A stretch of DNA of 64,000 bases. Origin: Halalkalicoccus jeotgali B3 (GTDB lineage: Archaea; Halobacteriota; Halobacteria; Halobacteriales; Halalkalicoccaceae). Location of the stretch: assembly GCF_000196895.1 (NCBI RefSeq), contig NC_014297.1, forward strand, positions 2,618,468-2,682,467, given 5' to 3'. The notes below the pieces were generated by a model, which saw only the letters and a program-made list of their open reading frames with translations, did not search any database and had not been told where the DNA came from. Position numbers and translations under genes: made by a program. Below, in pieces: positions 50,143 through 60,468 of this stretch (position 1 is its first letter; each line of letters begins with the position of its first letter).

Positions 50143-53095
50143 CCGAGCTCACCCCCTCGATGGGGCTGTCCATCCGACGCGCGTCGGCGTGTTCCGAGAG
50201 GTTCGTCGTCGGCTCGCGCCGACCGAGGAACGCCCGTTTTTCCTCCTCCGAGGCGAACTCCTCGTCGAGGACGCGACTGGCGATCCCCTCGACGTCGATC
50301 GGGTTGTCCTCGTCGGAGGACACCCGCACCGGCGAGGTGCCGTCCTCGCCGAACTCGAACTGGACGATCTTATCGGACGTATCGCGTACCGTACCGTCGT
50401 ACTGCGTCTCGAGCTCCGAAAGAGCGTTGATAAGCCGGCGCTGGAGATACCCGGACTTCGAGGTCCGGACCGCGGTGTCGACCAGCCCCTCGCGGCCGCC
50501 CATCGCGTGGAAGAAGAACTCCCGCGGGGTAAGCCCCGCTCGATAGGAGTTCTCGACGAACCCGTGGGCTTCCGCCGAGAGGTCGCCTTCCTGGTAGTGG
50601 CTCAGGGTTCGACCCTCGTAGCCGCGGTTGATCCGCTCGCCGCGCACCGCCTGCTGGCCGACACAGCCGGCCATCTGCGTGAGGTTCAAAAGCGAACCAC
50701 GCGCGCCGGACTCGGCCATGATCACCGCGGGGTTGTCGTCCGCGAAGTGGTCCTCCGCGATGTCCCCGGCGCTGTCTCTGGCCTTCCCGAGCGTCTGCAT
50801 GATCTTCATCTCGAGGGTCTCGTCGACGGTGCGACCCGGGAGCGATTCGAGATCGCCGTTCTCGTAGGTCTCGATGAGCTCTTGGACCCGGTCGTAGGCG
50901 TTCTGAATGGCTTCGTCGATCTGCTCGCCCGCGGCGTCCGGGATCGACTCGTCGTCGATCCCGATCGAGAAGCCAAAGTGCATGATCGCCCGCATCGCCA
51001 GCGAGGCGACCTCGTTGATGAAGACGCGGGCGCGCGTCTCGCTGTGGTCCTTGACGAGCTGGTCGACGATCTCCCCGCCGAACGCGCCGACGCCGTCCTC
51101 GTCGACGGTCCCCTCGAGGAGGGTTCCGTCCTCGATGGTGACGGCGTCGCCCGCCGAGGAGGTGAACTCGAGGTCGAACCCGTCCGGGAGCAACTGGGAG
51201 AAGATCGTCCGTCCGGTCCAGTACTCGCCGCTCTCGTCTTCGCCGTCGGGTTCCGGCAGTCCGTCGACGCTCGTCCCGCGAAGCAGGTCGAGCGCCTGGG
51301 TTTCGTTGAACTGCGGGTTCTCGTGGGTCAGCAAGTAGAGCCCCGAGATGTGGTCCTGAATCGCCCCGATGATGTTCTCGCCGAAACGCGGCGAGAGGAT
51401 CTGCTCTTGGACGCGCATCAACACGCGGGCCTCGGCGCGAGCCTCCTCGCTCTGCAGTGCGTGGAGGTTCATCTCGTCGCCGTCGAAGTCGGCGTTGTAC
51501 GGCGGACAGACGACGGTGTTCAGTCGGAACGTCTTATAGGGCATCACGACCACCTCGTGGGCCATGATACTCATCCGGTGCAGCGAGGGCTGGCGGTTGA
51601 AGATCACGATGTCCCCGTCGACCAAGTGGCGGTTGACCTCCCACCCGGGCGCGAGACTCTGGATCTCCGCGGCCTCGTCGTCGAGGCCGGCGAGCGCCTC
51701 GCAGTTCTTCTCGGTGATCTTGAGGCGACGCCCGTCGGGCCGCCGGACGTAGTTCGCGCCGGGGTGTTCGTTGGGCCCGTTGGCGACGTACCGACGGGCC
51801 TGTTCGATGTTTCGCTCGGTGACGACCATCGTCTGGGTCATCTCGTTTGCGACGTGTTTCGGGATGCCGACCTCGTTGAGCGAGAGGGTCGGGTCCGGCG
51901 AGATGACGGTTCGGGCCGAGAAGTTCACGCGCTTGCCCGAAAGGGAGTTCCGGAACCGCCCGTCCTTGCCCTTCAGGCGCTGGGAAAGCGTTTTGAGGGG
52001 CCGTCCGGAGCGGTGACGGGCCGGGGGCGTCCCCGAAATTTCGTTGTCCATGAACGTGGTGACGTGGTACTGCAACAGCTCCCAGAGGTCCTCGATGATC
52101 AGTTGGGGCGCGCCGGCCTCACGGTTCTCCATAAAGCGCTGGTTGATCCGGATGATGTCGACCAGTTTGTGGGTCAGGTCGTCCTCGCTTCGCTGGCCGT
52201 TATCGAGCGTGATCGAGGGCCGGGCCGTGACCGGCGGCACGGGCAGCACGGTCAGGATCATCCACTCGGGGCGGGATTTCTCGGGGTTCATCCCGAGCAC
52301 CTCGATGTCCTCGTCGGGGATGTCCTCGAACCAGTCGCGGATGTCGCTTGGCATCAGCTTGTTGAGGTCCTCCTCGGTCAGGTCGATCCCAAGGGCCTTT
52401 TCGATGGCCTCCCGGTCCGCGCGGCGGGGTCGGAACTCCCCCGAGAGGATCTGGTTGATCCGCGAGACGTCGATGTCGGTTTCATCCGCGAGTTCCGGCG
52501 GCGTCGTCGCCTCGTCGTCCTCGTCCTCCCCGGGCTGCATCGCCCCCGCGATCTGCTCGGAGTACTCGCTGGTCAGGACCTGCTGGACCTCGTAATAGGT
52601 CGTCGGCTTCTCGTGTTGAATGTCGAACTGGACCTCGCCGCAGTGGGGACAGGAATCGGCCTTCCTGGCCTGCCGGATGGCCGCCTTCGTCACGTCGTTC
52701 GCGTCGTCACCGAGTTCGCGCGTTCGGACGAGCGACTCGCGGAACTCCTCCTTTTCGTCCTCCGTGAGCAACAGTCGCGAACACTCCCGACAGGTCCCTC
52801 TGAGGAGACGGCGGATGAGCTTCGTGAAGCCGACATGGATCACTGGAGCAGCGAGTTCGATGTTGCCGAAGTGGCCGTTGCAGGCCCCCGAGTGCTTCCC
52901 GCAGGTCTTACATTCCAGACCGGGATCGATCACGCCCAGTCGGGGGTCCATCAGCCCCATGTCGATGGGGAACCCGTCGTCGTCGTAGGTGTCGGCGGTG
53001 ATGATCTTCGTCGCGCTCATCTCCCGGTACTCCTCGGGGTCCATCAGCCCGAAGTCGATACGGTCGATCTGTTTGGGTGTCGTTTGTTGTGGCAT
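50135..53095 (-). CDS. rpoA1: DNA-directed RNA polymerase subunit A'
   Basis: A 986-residue N-terminal part of the largest subunit. Zinc-binding clusters are [18 protein letters not shown] near residue 61 and CRECS/CPHCG further on. The catalytic Mg motif is [13 protein letters not shown] (about residue 535). An acidic, variable insertion (about 185-270, [10 protein letters not shown] and a helix-turn-helix-like segment) fits haloarchaeal A'. No intein is present. Confidence 0.97.
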   Translation of the reverse strand: MPQQTTPKQIDRIDFGLMDPEEYREMSATKIITADTYDDDGFPIDMGLMDPRLGVIDPGLECKTCGKHSGACNGHFGNIELAAPVIHVGFTKLIRRLLRGTCRECSRLLLTEDEKEEFRESLVRTRELGDDANDVTKAAIRQARKADSCPHCGEVQFDIQHEKPTTYYEVQQVLTSEYSEQIAGAMQPGEDEDDEATTPPELADETDIDVSRINQILSGEFRPRRADREAIEKALGIDLTEEDLNKLMPSDIRDWFEDIPDEDIEVLGMNPEKSRPEWMILTVLPVPPVTARPSITLDNGQRSEDDLTHKLVDIIRINQRFMENREAGAPQLIIEDLWELLQYHVTTFMDNEISGTPPARHRSGRPLKTLSQRLKGKDGRFRNSLSGKRVNFSARTVISPDPTLSLNEVGIPKHVANEMTQTMVVTERNIEQARRYVANGPNEHPGANYVRRPDGRRLKITEKNCEALAGLDDEAAEIQSLAPGWEVNRHLVDGDIVIFNRQPSLHRMSIMAHEVVVMPYKTFRLNTVVCPPYNADFDGDEMNLHALQSEEARAEARVLMRVQEQILSPRFGENIIGAIQDHISGLYLLTHENPQFNETQALDLLRGTSVDGLPEPDGEDESGEYWTGRTIFSQLLPDGFDLEFTSSAGDAVTIEDGTLLEGTVDEDGVGAFGGEIVDQLVKDHSETRARVFINEVASLAMRAIMHFGFSIGIDDESIPDAAGEQIDEAIQNAYDRVQELIETYENGDLESLPGRTVDETLEMKIMQTLGKARDSAGDIAEDHFADDNPAVIMAESGARGSLLNLTQMAGCVGQQAVRGERINRGYEGRTLSHYQEGDLSAEAHGFVENSYRAGLTPREFFFHAMGGREGLVDTAVRTSKSGYLQRRLINALSELETQYDGTVRDTSDKIVQFEFGEDGTSPVRVSSDEDNPIDVEGIASRVLDEEFASEEEKRAFLGRREPTTNLSEHADARRMDSPIEGVSSDD

Positions 53096-53115
53096 ATGTT
53101 GGGGTGTACGGGGCT

Positions 53116-54942
53116 TCAGACGGCCTCCGACAGTTCGAGTCGCGGTGCGATGCCAAGGGCCTTCATCTCGTCGAGCAGCAGGTTGAAGGCGTAGCTCATC
53201 TCGATTTCGTGGATGTCGGTTTCCTCGCCGCAGTTCGGACAGTAGACGCGCTGTTGCTGGACGTTCTCGACGGCGGTCATCCCACAGTTCCCACAGACGT
53301 CGATGTACTCCCGGTCCGAGGAGTCGAGCAAGCGCTCTTTGAGCACCATCGCCGCCCCGTGTCCGATGACGGTGTCACGTTCCATCTCACCCACCCGGAG
53401 CCCACCCTCGCGAGCGCGGCCCTCGGTTGGCTGGCGGGTCAGCACCTGCACCGGCCCGCGCGAGCGGGCGTGCAGTTTGTTCGAGACCATGTGGTACAGC
53501 TTGTGATAGAGGATGGTCCCGACGAAGATCTCGGCCTCGATCTTCTCCCCGGAGACGCCCGAGTACATGACCTCCTTGCCCGAGGACATGAACCCGCGCT
53601 CCTCGAGCGAGTCGCGCAGTTCGTCCTCGTCCCGGCCCGAAAACGGCGTCCCGTCGACACGCTGGCCTTCGAGTGCGCCGACCTTCCCGCCCAGCATCTC
53701 TAAAACGTGGCCGACCGTCATCCGCGAGGGCAGCGCGTGGGGGTTGATGACCAAGTCGGGGACGACCCCCTCCTGGGTGAAGGGCATGTCCTCTTGGGGT
53801 GCGAGGTGGCCAACGACGCCCTTCTGGCCGTGCCGTGAGGCGAACTTATCGCCCAGTTCGGGGATGCGCTCGTCGCGCACCTTCACCTTCGAGAGCTTCG
53901 ATCCGTCCTCGCCCTCCATCAGGGTGACGGTATCGACGATCCCCGACTCACCGCTTCGCATCGTCACGCTCGTCTCGCGGCGCTTCTGGACGCCCATCCC
54001 ACCCATGTCGTCGGGCTCCTCCAGGAACTTCGGTGGGGAGGTCTTGCCGAGGAGGACGGAGTTCTCCCCGACGTTCGTCTCGGGGTTGACCAACCCGTCC
54101 TCGTCGAGGTGCGTGTAGGCCTCCTCGCCGCGGCCCCCGCGAACCTCGTCGTTCGGGATCTCGAAGCGGTCCTCCTGACCGCCCGGATAGCGGCGTTCTT
54201 CGCCCTCGTAGGTCCGGAAGAAGTGCGACCGGGCGAGTCCGCGGTCGACCGAGCCGCCGTTCATCACGAGCGCGTCCTCGATGTTGAACCCCTCGTAGCT
54301 CATGACCGCGACGACGAAGTTCTGGGCGGCGGGCCGTTCGTCGAAGCCGATCTGTTCTGTGGTCTGGGTCTTGACCATCGAGAGCTGCGGGTAGTGCAGC
54401 AGGTGCTGGCGCGTATCGGGGCGGATCCGGTAGTTGGCGCTCGGGAGACCGAGCGACTGTTTCATCATCCCTGCACCCATCGTGATCCGCGGGCTGGCGT
54501 TGTGCTCGGGATACGGGATCATCCCCGCACCGATCCCGAAGATAAGCTGTGGGTCGATTTCGAGGTGGGTGTGGTCCTCGGAGACCTCCTCGCGGTCGAC
54601 CGCGACGTAGACGTCCTCCTCTTCCTCGGCGTCGATGAACTCGACGTAGCCGTGCTCGACGAGCGTCTCGAACTCGATCTCGCCGCTTTCGAGCGCCTCG
54701 ACCGCCTCGTCGGTGATCAGGGGTTCGCCGTCCTCGACGACCAACAGTGGCCGTCGGGCCCGACCGGCGTCGGCGTTGATCACGACCTCGCGGGTGCGGT
54801 CTTTCACCGAGACATTGACCATCTCGCTGACCTCGCCGCGGCGTCGTGCTTCGCGTACCTGTTCTGCGAGCTGTTCGGGGTCGGGGTGGGTGCCGACCAG
54901 ACTGCCGTTGACGTAGACTTTCGCGTCTCGTGCCTGTGCCAT
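53116..54942 (-). CDS. rpoB1: DNA-directed RNA polymerase subunit B'
   Basis: A 608-residue C-terminal part of the second-largest subunit. It has the conserved [38 protein letters not shown] (about 330-352), the [12 protein letters not shown]-like [14 protein letters not shown] segment, and the zinc site CGNCG...CPNCG near the end. The gene lies four bases after rpoB'' and 20 bases before rpoA'. Confidence 0.97.
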   Translation of the reverse strand: MAQARDAKVYVNGSLVGTHPDPEQLAEQVREARRRGEVSEMVNVSVKDRTREVVINADAGRARRPLLVVEDGEPLITDEAVEALESGEIEFETLVEHGYVEFIDAEEEEDVYVAVDREEVSEDHTHLEIDPQLIFGIGAGMIPYPEHNASPRITMGAGMMKQSLGLPSANYRIRPDTRQHLLHYPQLSMVKTQTTEQIGFDERPAAQNFVVAVMSYEGFNIEDALVMNGGSVDRGLARSHFFRTYEGEERRYPGGQEDRFEIPNDEVRGGRGEEAYTHLDEDGLVNPETNVGENSVLLGKTSPPKFLEEPDDMGGMGVQKRRETSVTMRSGESGIVDTVTLMEGEDGSKLSKVKVRDERIPELGDKFASRHGQKGVVGHLAPQEDMPFTQEGVVPDLVINPHALPSRMTVGHVLEMLGGKVGALEGQRVDGTPFSGRDEDELRDSLEERGFMSSGKEVMYSGVSGEKIEAEIFVGTILYHKLYHMVSNKLHARSRGPVQVLTRQPTEGRAREGGLRVGEMERDTVIGHGAAMVLKERLLDSSDREYIDVCGNCGMTAVENVQQQRVYCPNCGEETDIHEIEMSYAFNLLLDEMKALGIAPRLELSEAV

Positions 54943-54946
54943 GATA

Positions 54947-56515
54947 TTAGTCGTCCGCGGGCGTTCGTGTGGTCGAATCGAGGCCCGGGATGCCCTCGAC
55001 GCCCATCGACGCCAGTTCTCGTTTGAGTCCCTGTTCGTCTTCGATGTTCTGGGTCAGCTCCATCGACTGTGCGAAATTCTTCACCAGTCCACAGTTCGGT
55101 CCCTCCGGGGTCTCGGAGGGACAGATCCGACCCCACTGCGTTGCGTGCAGGTCACGCGCCTCGAAGTGGGGCTGGCTCCGCGAGAGCGGGCTGCGCAGCC
55201 GCCGGAGGTGACTGAGTACACCCATGAAGTCGGTGCGGTCGACCAGCTGGCTCACACCCGAGCGCCCGCCGACCCAGTTGCCCGTCGCGATGGGGTGTTC
55301 GAGTCGCTCGGTCAGCACGTCCGAGCGCACGACCGTGTTGACCGAGAGCTGGCGGTTTCGCATGTTCGCGCGTTCGAGCTGGTACTTCACGTCGCGTGCG
55401 AGCTTGTTCAGCGCCGTCCTGAAGAGGTCGGTCATCAGGTCGCCGGACACTTTCAGGCGCTTGTTCGCGTAGTGGTCCTTGTCGTCCGATTCCCGGCGCT
55501 GTAAGGCGAGTTCGAAACACGCTTCCGCCATCCGACAGAGGTAAAACGCCTTGTTGATCCGGACGTCCTCGTCGGGAATCCCGTCCTCGTGGAGGTGCGG
55601 AAGCAGGTACCGGTCGATGACGTAGTTCGCCCGCTTGAGCTGGTAGTTCTTGCCCTGGCCCGAGGCGACGCGTTTCCCGAGCGTCTCGATGGCCTCCTCT
55701 GTCGTCTGGACGTCCGCTTCCTCCAGGTTTTCGAGCATGTACTTGACGATCTCGGGGTCGTCCGAGACCCGATGGACGATCTCCTCGTCGGATTCGAGCC
55801 CGAGCGCCCGCACGAGCGTGACGAAGTTGATCGAACCCGACACGGAGGGGAACGAGACCTCGAGCAGGCCGTCGCGGCCGCGCTCACAGAGCACGAGCGC
55901 GCGATAGCCACGGCGCTGGGAGAACGTTTTGGCGACCTGGATCTCGTCACCGTACTTGCTGTCGTATTCGGCGAGGATCTTGTTGGGCGCCAGGTCCTCG
56001 CTTGTCATCAGCACGCGCTCGGAGCCGTTGACGAGGAAGTACCCGCCGGGATCGGCCGGATCCTCGCCGATATCGATCAGCTCTTCGTCGGTGAAGCCAT
56101 CGATGTTACACTTCTCGGAGCCGACCATGATCGGCATTCGGCCGACTTTCGTCTCGGTCGTGTCGACGACCCGCTCTTCTTCCTCCTCGCCGCCCTTGAC
56201 GATCGACATCTCCATGAAGACGGGCGCCGAGTAGGTGATGTTGCGGAGGCGGGCTTCCTGTGGGTAGAGCAGTTCTTCCGAGCCGTCGGCCTCCCGAACG
56301 CGGGGCGTAACGACACGAACGTCACCGAGTTCGACGTAGACCGGCTCTTGGCCCTCCTTGTCGCCGATGTCGGTGTCGATCGTCTCCTTCTCGTCGACGA
56401 CCTGTTGCATCCCCCTGTTCAAGAAGTCGTTGAACGATCGGAAGTGGTGTTCGGCGAGTCGTTCCTTCGAGAAGTACTCCTCGGAGATCGTCCGTCGGTG
56501 TGTATGGTCTATCAT
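54947..56515 (-). CDS. rpoB2: DNA-directed RNA polymerase subunit B''
   Basis: A 522-residue N-terminal part of the second-largest subunit, ending with the fork-loop segment THWGR-like [26 protein letters not shown] near the C-terminus. The start overlaps the rpoH stop by four bases. B'' and B' as two genes is the haloarchaeal and methanogen arrangement. Confidence 0.97.
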   Translation of the reverse strand: MIDHTHRRTISEEYFSKERLAEHHFRSFNDFLNRGMQQVVDEKETIDTDIGDKEGQEPVYVELGDVRVVTPRVREADGSEELLYPQEARLRNITYSAPVFMEMSIVKGGEEEEERVVDTTETKVGRMPIMVGSEKCNIDGFTDEELIDIGEDPADPGGYFLVNGSERVLMTSEDLAPNKILAEYDSKYGDEIQVAKTFSQRRGYRALVLCERGRDGLLEVSFPSVSGSINFVTLVRALGLESDEEIVHRVSDDPEIVKYMLENLEEADVQTTEEAIETLGKRVASGQGKNYQLKRANYVIDRYLLPHLHEDGIPDEDVRINKAFYLCRMAEACFELALQRRESDDKDHYANKRLKVSGDLMTDLFRTALNKLARDVKYQLERANMRNRQLSVNTVVRSDVLTERLEHPIATGNWVGGRSGVSQLVDRTDFMGVLSHLRRLRSPLSRSQPHFEARDLHATQWGRICPSETPEGPNCGLVKNFAQSMELTQNIEDEQGLKRELASMGVEGIPGLDSTTRTPADD

Positions 56516-56736
56516 TCGATCACCAGTCGATAGACGACCGCTCGGTCGGCCGTCCGCGATTCCCGGACGATCTTGACGACGTTCCCGACCTCGGCTTCGT
56601 CCGGTAGCGCGGGGTCGGCCCGTTTGATCTTCGGGAGATCTGTGCGCTTGATATCGTACTCCGCGAGCACCGTCTCGAGTTCGTCCTCGTCCATGAGACT
56701 GTGCTCGGGTACCAGGGTGTGTTCACTTACGTCCAT
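56512..56736 (-). CDS. rpoH: DNA-directed RNA polymerase subunit H
   Basis: A 74-residue small subunit matching eukaryotic Rpb5's C-terminal domain: [17 protein letters not shown] at the start, [10 protein letters not shown] in the middle and [24 protein letters not shown]-type end. The start at 56736 gives the family's usual length. It is the first gene of the rpo operon. Confidence 0.95.
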   Translation of the reverse strand: MDVSEHTLVPEHSLMDEDELETVLAEYDIKRTDLPKIKRADPALPDEAEVGNVVKIVRESRTADRAVVYRLVIE

Positions 56737-56814
56737 GTGTGTGGTCTGTCTGCCGGCCGGCTGGCGAGAGAAGCGGCTGTCACGAGATACTACAGGCAGG
56801 TAATGGGGGCGGGC

Positions 56815-56833
56815 AGTTAAGCGTTTCCAAACG
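56815..56833 (-). promoter_or_regulatory. Promoter of the rpo operon
   Basis: The minus strand reads CGTTTGGAAACGCTTAACT, a BRE (GGAAA) followed by a CTTAA TATA core. It matches 16 of 19 bases of the tRNA-Asp promoter at 56968-56986. Transcription should begin about 26 bases downstream, leaving a leader of roughly 55-60 bases before rpoH. Confidence 0.6.
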
Positions 56834-56967
56834 GAAGAGAGCGTCCGCTGAGCGACCCGCGGCCGCGGCGGGCGCGACGAGTACCGGTCGCTGCGATCCG
56901 GGGCGAATACGACCCGGTACGCGAGCGACGAAAATGAGTGTTTTGGGTAGACGGCACACGGGTCGAT

Positions 56968-56986
56968 CGTTTGGAAAGCCTTAAGT
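56968..56986 (+). promoter_or_regulatory. Promoter of tRNA-Asp
   Basis: CGTTTGGAAAGCCTTAAGT contains BRE GGAAA and TATA core CTTAA, centred about 33 bases before the mature tRNA 5' end at 57016. It is nearly identical to the divergent rpo promoter. Confidence 0.65.
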
Positions 56987-57015
56987 CTGCAAGCCGGAAA
57001 GGAGGAGATGCGTTC

Positions 57016-57088
57016 GCCCGGATGGTGTAGTGGCCCATCATACGACCCTGTCACGGTCGTGACGCGGGTTCAAATCCCGCTCCGGGCG
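57016..57088 (+). tRNA. tRNA-Asp (GTC)
   Basis: Acceptor stem GCCCGGA (57016-57022) pairs with TCCGGGC (57081-57087) followed by discriminator G. The anticodon stem CGACC/GGTCG (57043-57047 with 57055-57059) holds the loop CTGTCAC with anticodon GTC. The T-arm contains GGGTTCAAATCCC. There is no intron and CCA is not encoded. A BRE/TATA promoter lies upstream. Confidence 0.96.
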
Positions 57089-57300
57089 CTTTCTCGAACT
57101 CTCATCCCTGAGCGGCCGGCTTGCCGTGTTGTGCGGTTCTGGTTTCGAGAAACGCCGACAGAGGATTCGAAACAGGAAGTGCCGTGAGCGCCAGCGGACG
57201 GACCGACTGTGGTTCGAATCGGACTCCGAGCGGGGCCCGGTTTCGCGTCCGCGGGCGGTCGGTTTTCGGGTGCGAGCGAATGCACCGATCAGAAGAAACG
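57089..57300. other. 212-base gap after tRNA-Asp
   Basis: No gene seen. It contains a GAGCGAATGC sequence (57274-57283) like part of the dispersed GAGCGAA element, and a GGTTCGAATC stretch (57213-57222) that resembles a tRNA T-loop but has no matching stem. Confidence 0.4.
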
Positions 57301-57684
57301 TTAGCCATCGGGACGGACGCCCGGCTCGTCGAACCGATACTCCGAGAGCGGAAGGTCCTCGTCCTCCCATGCTCGGATCCCGCCCCGAAGGTGGTGGATC
57401 TCCGTATAGCCCATCTCTTGGAGGGTTCCGGTGACCTCCTGGCTCATTCCGTCGCTGCGACAGTACACCGCGATCGGGGTGCCGGCGTCGGGCAGGAGGT
57501 CCCGATGCTCGCGGATCGCGTCGTAGGGGACGAACGCGTCGGTCCCTTCGATGTGTCGTTGCTCGGGAGTGTGGACGTCGAGGGTGTAGACCGCCGGGCG
57601 GGCAACGACCGTGTGAAACGACTCCGGGCCGTGCTCGATAACGCCGTTCGATGGGGTCGCGTGCCGCTCGGGCTCGTCTTTCAT
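57301..57684 (-). CDS. Single-domain rhodanese
   Basis: A 127-residue rhodanese-fold protein. The active-site loop is VYCRSDGMSQ (Cys at about residue 74), preceded by LDVHTPEQRHIEGTDAFVPYD and followed by LQEMGYTEIHHLRGGIRAWED, all typical of the family. It would transfer sulfane sulfur. Its partners are unknown. It reads toward the tRNA gene. Confidence 0.9.
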   Translation of the reverse strand: MKDEPERHATPSNGVIEHGPESFHTVVARPAVYTLDVHTPEQRHIEGTDAFVPYDAIREHRDLLPDAGTPIAVYCRSDGMSQEVTGTLQEMGYTEIHHLRGGIRAWEDEDLPLSEYRFDEPGVRPDG

Positions 57685-57739
57685 ACCGTAAGGGCAGCTC
57701 GATTACGGATACCCGTTGTGGCCGAGGGCTCGGGACGGC

Positions 57740-57919
57740 TCAGCGCGTCACGAGGTGGGTGATCACAACCAGACCGGCCGTCGCAGCCGCGAACAGGAGC
57801 CATGAGAACTCGACGGCACCGACGAATGCGAGCCCGCGGAGAGCGACGTAGCAAAAGGCCGCCGAGAGGAGGAGGTTCATGACGACGAGCACGCGCGGGT
57901 CGCCCTGTGACCGGGCCAT
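57740..57919 (-). CDS. 59-residue two-helix membrane protein
   Basis: Translated by hand from the ATG at 57919 to TGA at 57740. It begins MARSQGDPRVLVVMNLLLSA, continues AAFCYVALRGLAFVGAVEFS and ends in a second helix WLLFAAATAGLVVITHLVTR. It resembles small haloarchaeal membrane proteins of unknown function. It starts 25 bases downstream of the PIMT-like gene and may be co-transcribed with it. Confidence 0.65.
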   Translation of the reverse strand: MARSQGDPRVLVVMNLLLSAAFCYVALRGLAFVGAVEFSWLLFAAATAGLVVITHLVTR

Positions 57920-57943
57920 ACCGCCCCATCCGACGAGAGGGAC

Positions 57944-58693
57944 TTATCGCTGCCGGCCCGCCTCCCAGTCGATCCACTCCTGTTCCCAGCCGTGCCGTCG
58001 CCGGGCGTTGCGCTCGGCGAACTCCCGGTCCTCGCGCTCGGTTCGGTTCCGTTCGGGCCGGCCGGGCTGTTGGCCCTCCAGGAGGAGGGGGCGGAACGCG
58101 ACCGGACCGTGTCGCTCGCGGACCTCGCCGCCGGCGTCGAGTGCGACCAGCGTCTGTTCGGTCGCGCCCATGGGCATCGCCAATCGCCCGTCGGGCGCGA
58201 GTTGGTCGGTCAGCGCTCGGGGCGGGCGGACGGCCGCGGCCTCGACGAGGATCCGGTCGAAGGGGGCGTACTCCGGAAACCCCCGTGAGCCGTCCCGTCG
58301 GTCGACGAGCACCCCGCCGTAGCCCGCCTGCTCGAGGTTCCGGCGGGCGGCGTAGACCATGTTGCGGTCGATGTCGATCGCCTGGACGTTCTCGGCGCCG
58401 GCGATCTCCGCGAGGACGGCGGCGGTGTAGCCGACCCCGCTGCCGGCGATCAGTATCGAGTGGCTCGCGCGGGCGTCGAGTGCTTCAAGGAGGCGGGCGG
58501 CTGTGCTGGGGGCCAGAACGGTCGTGCCGTCGATCTCGGTCGCGCGGTCGGCGTAGGCGACGCGCTCGTCGTTGACGAACGCCTCGCGGGGTACCTCGCG
58601 CATGGCGAGTGCGACCCGCTCGGTATCGAGGGCGGCCTTGGCCTCGTGTTCGAGGCTGTCGACCATGTCCTCGCGCAGGACGGCGGGGTCCAT
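57944..58693 (-). CDS. Divergent PIMT-family methyltransferase
   Basis: A 249-residue protein with the protein-L-isoaspartate methyltransferase fold: MREVPREAFV near residue 33, SILIAGSGVGYTAAVLAEIAG (motif I, about 81-101), VQAIDIDRNMVYAARRNL and FDRILVEAAA. In the place of the GQTIS.P substrate motif it has DGTTVLAPSTAARLLEAL, so the isoaspartate pocket is altered. The C-terminus (about 215-249) is an extra, highly charged Arg/Glu-rich tail. Some function other than isoaspartate repair is likely. The ATG at 58693 fits the family start. Confidence 0.82.
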   Translation of the reverse strand: MDPAVLREDMVDSLEHEAKAALDTERVALAMREVPREAFVNDERVAYADRATEIDGTTVLAPSTAARLLEALDARASHSILIAGSGVGYTAAVLAEIAGAENVQAIDIDRNMVYAARRNLEQAGYGGVLVDRRDGSRGFPEYAPFDRILVEAAAVRPPRALTDQLAPDGRLAMPMGATEQTLVALDAGGEVRERHGPVAFRPLLLEGQQPGRPERNRTEREDREFAERNARRRHGWEQEWIDWEAGRQR

Positions 58694-58774
58694 ACCGACC
58701 CTCGGCGACCGAGCACCAAGAGTCACGCGCTCGCGGGCGATACGGTCATGTCGGCTCGGGAACTAATAGTACGC

Positions 58775-59170
58775 ATGGGGGACTCGAACGCCCTGACCAA
58801 CGCGCTGATCGGCGCGATACTCACGGCGGTCCTCTCGTGGGTCGTGCCGCTGGCCCCGATCGGCGGCGGCGCGGTCGCGGCCTACCTCCAGGGGGCGGAC
58901 ACGGCTGCAGGCGTACGAACCGGCACGCTCTCGGGGGTGATCGCGCTGGTCCCGCTGGGAGTGCTCGGAGCGGCGGTCGTGGGGCTCGTCGGAGTGGTCA
59001 CCCTCGATCCGACCGGGACGGCCGTCTCGCTTGCGGTGGTCGCGGCTGCCCTGTTCGTGAGCACGCTGTACGTCGTCGGTCTGAGCGCTCTCGGTGGATA
59101 TCTCGGGACGTACCTGTTCGACGAGTACGGGCGGACGGGACGGTCGATCCGCCCCGAAGAGCGCCCCTGA
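58775..59170 (+). CDS. DUF5518-like membrane protein
   Basis: A 131-residue hydrophobic protein with about four helices: LTNALIGAILTAVLSWVVPL, then Gly-rich PIGGGAVAAYLQGADTAAGVRTG, and two more helices to residue 112, ending in a short acidic tail. The GGxxAxYLxG...xGxxxG pattern is typical of haloarchaeal DUF5518 proteins. I use the ATG at 58775; one at 58748 is also in frame. It lies in the opposite direction to, and between, two PIMT-family genes. Confidence 0.75.
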   Translation: MGDSNALTNALIGAILTAVLSWVVPLAPIGGGAVAAYLQGADTAAGVRTGTLSGVIALVPLGVLGAAVVGLVGVVTLDPTGTAVSLAVVAAALFVSTLYVVGLSALGGYLGTYLFDEYGRTGRSIRPEERP

Positions 59171-59194
59171 GGCGGCCCGGTTGCCCGGAGAGGA

Positions 59195-59818
59195 TCACGT
59201 CCGGACCGTGACGAACCGGACCGCACCGTGGGTCGTCCGCGCCGCGATCCCGTCGGGGCCCACCCGGGCACGGACGAGTCGCTGCCCGTCGGTGCCGACG
59301 GGCGCGACGATCGTTCCCCCATCTCGGACCTGTTCGAGGACGGGCGCGGGGATCTCGGGGACCGCACAGGTGAGGTAGGCGGCGTCGTAAGGGGCGCCCT
59401 CGGGCCAGCCCTCGCGACCGTCACCCTGCCTGATACTGATTTCGCCGTAGCCGATCCGCTCCAACGTTCTCCTCGCATTGTCGGCGAGGTCGGGACTGAA
59501 CTCGACGCTGAAAACGCTCTCGGCGCCGACGACTTCGGCGGTGACGGCGGCGTGATAGCCACAGCCGGTGCCGATCTCCAGGACGCGATCCCCAGATTCG
59601 ACGTCCAGCAGCTCGGTCATGATCGCGACCATGTGTGGCGCGCTGATCGTCTGGCCGTCGCCGATGGGAAGCGGACGGTCCGCGTAGGCGTCGTTTCGTC
59701 GGGGTTCGGGGACGAACACGTGGCGTGGCACCGCCTTCATCGCCGCGACGGTGGCCTCGGAGAGGCCCTCGCAGCGGGCGAGCCGATCCGCGAGCGCCTC
59801 GCGTTCGTCCTCGTACAT
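59195..59818 (-). CDS. pcm: Protein-L-isoaspartate O-methyltransferase
   Basis: A 207-residue canonical PIMT, which repairs age-damaged L-isoaspartyl residues using SAM. It has MKAVPRHVFVPEP (about residue 28), the substrate motif PIGDGQTISAPHMVA (about 50-64), motif I LEIGTGCGYHAAV (about 80-92) and GDGREGWPEGAPYDAAYLTCAV. The start is two bases after the stop of the zinc-finger gene, so they form an operon. Confidence 0.94.
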   Translation of the reverse strand: MYEDEREALADRLARCEGLSEATVAAMKAVPRHVFVPEPRRNDAYADRPLPIGDGQTISAPHMVAIMTELLDVESGDRVLEIGTGCGYHAAVTAEVVGAESVFSVEFSPDLADNARRTLERIGYGEISIRQGDGREGWPEGAPYDAAYLTCAVPEIPAPVLEQVRDGGTIVAPVGTDGQRLVRARVGPDGIAARTTHGAVRFVTVRT

Positions 59819-59820
59819 GC

Positions 59821-60468
59821 CTACCAGACCGACCACGCCGTCGATGAGTCGTCCTCGCCGAACAGGCGTTTGACGTCCTTTGCGTGGACGGTGTCGCCCT
59901 CGAAGTCGAGCTTCGACTTGTGGTAGCCAGTCGCGTCGCGCTTGACGTGGATACCCGTGATGACGAACTCCTCGTCGCCCATCTCCTCTCGTTCGCCGAC
60001 GGTGAACTCGTGATCGCCGGGGACCTGCAGTTTGACGCTGCGGCTCTCCTCGCGCTTCTCGTTGGGGTGGACGGTGAGATTGACCGAGACGTTGTCGACC
60101 GCGCGGGTCCAGAGCGTTTCGACCTCGTCGGCGCGGGCGCTCTCTTCCCGGCGCTCCTCGCCGAGTTCGACGCTTGTGATCCGGACGAGCATGATCGCTT
60201 CCTCGGTGTCCAGAACGAACTCCTCGCCGACGGCCAACTCCTCGTCCTCGGGGACCTCGGCACTCGCCGAGAAGGACTCGCCGTCCTGTGAGACAATCAC
60301 GTCGATCTCCGCTTCGTTTTCCTCTTCGATCGTCGTCTTGTGGGTGTGTCCGCAGGCCGTACACCGGACCGTCGCCTGCCCGCCGGGTTTCAGCACCTCG
60401 TGGACCGTCTGCTCCTCGGGCGAACACGAGGGACAGACCAGCGCCACCTGACTCGCTGTGTTGCTCAT
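59821..60468 (-). CDS. HVO_0476-family zinc-finger protein
   Basis: A 215-residue acidic protein with an N-terminal ribbon CPSCSPEEQ...CTACGH (residues 12-40). Two beta-rich domains follow, with DEELAVGEEFVLDTEEAIMLVRITSVE and a C-terminal EFVITGIHVKRDATGYHKSKLDFEGDTVHAKDVKRLF. The layout matches the haloarchaeal family named after HVO_0476, linked by context to RNA or translation but of unknown role. It precedes pcm in one operon. Confidence 0.85.
   Translation of the reverse strand: MSNTASQVALVCPSCSPEEQTVHEVLKPGGQATVRCTACGHTHKTTIEEENEAEIDVIVSQDGESFSASAEVPEDEELAVGEEFVLDTEEAIMLVRITSVELGEERREESARADEVETLWTRAVDNVSVNLTVHPNEKREESRSVKLQVPGDHEFTVGEREEMGDEEFVITGIHVKRDATGYHKSKLDFEGDTVHAKDVKRLFGEDDSSTAWSVW

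Noticed and set aside
50135-53095. Possible intein or insertion in rpoA'
   Set aside because: The acidic segment at about residues 185-270 is compatible with normal haloarchaeal A' length (986 residues) and shows no intein splicing motifs.
50189-53194. A 1001-codon open frame antisense to rpoA', and similar long antisense frames over the thermosome, fusA, mutL and other genes
   Set aside because: They mirror the real genes, lack recognisable domains, and arise because GC-rich third positions remove stop codons on the opposite strand. The sense frames have clear conserved motifs.
57205-57230. GGTTCGAATC as a relic of a second tRNA (or an integration site) next to tRNA-Asp
   Set aside because: The flanks do not pair to form a T stem and no acceptor or anticodon arm is found; no duplicated 3' end of tRNA-Asp is seen in the window either.
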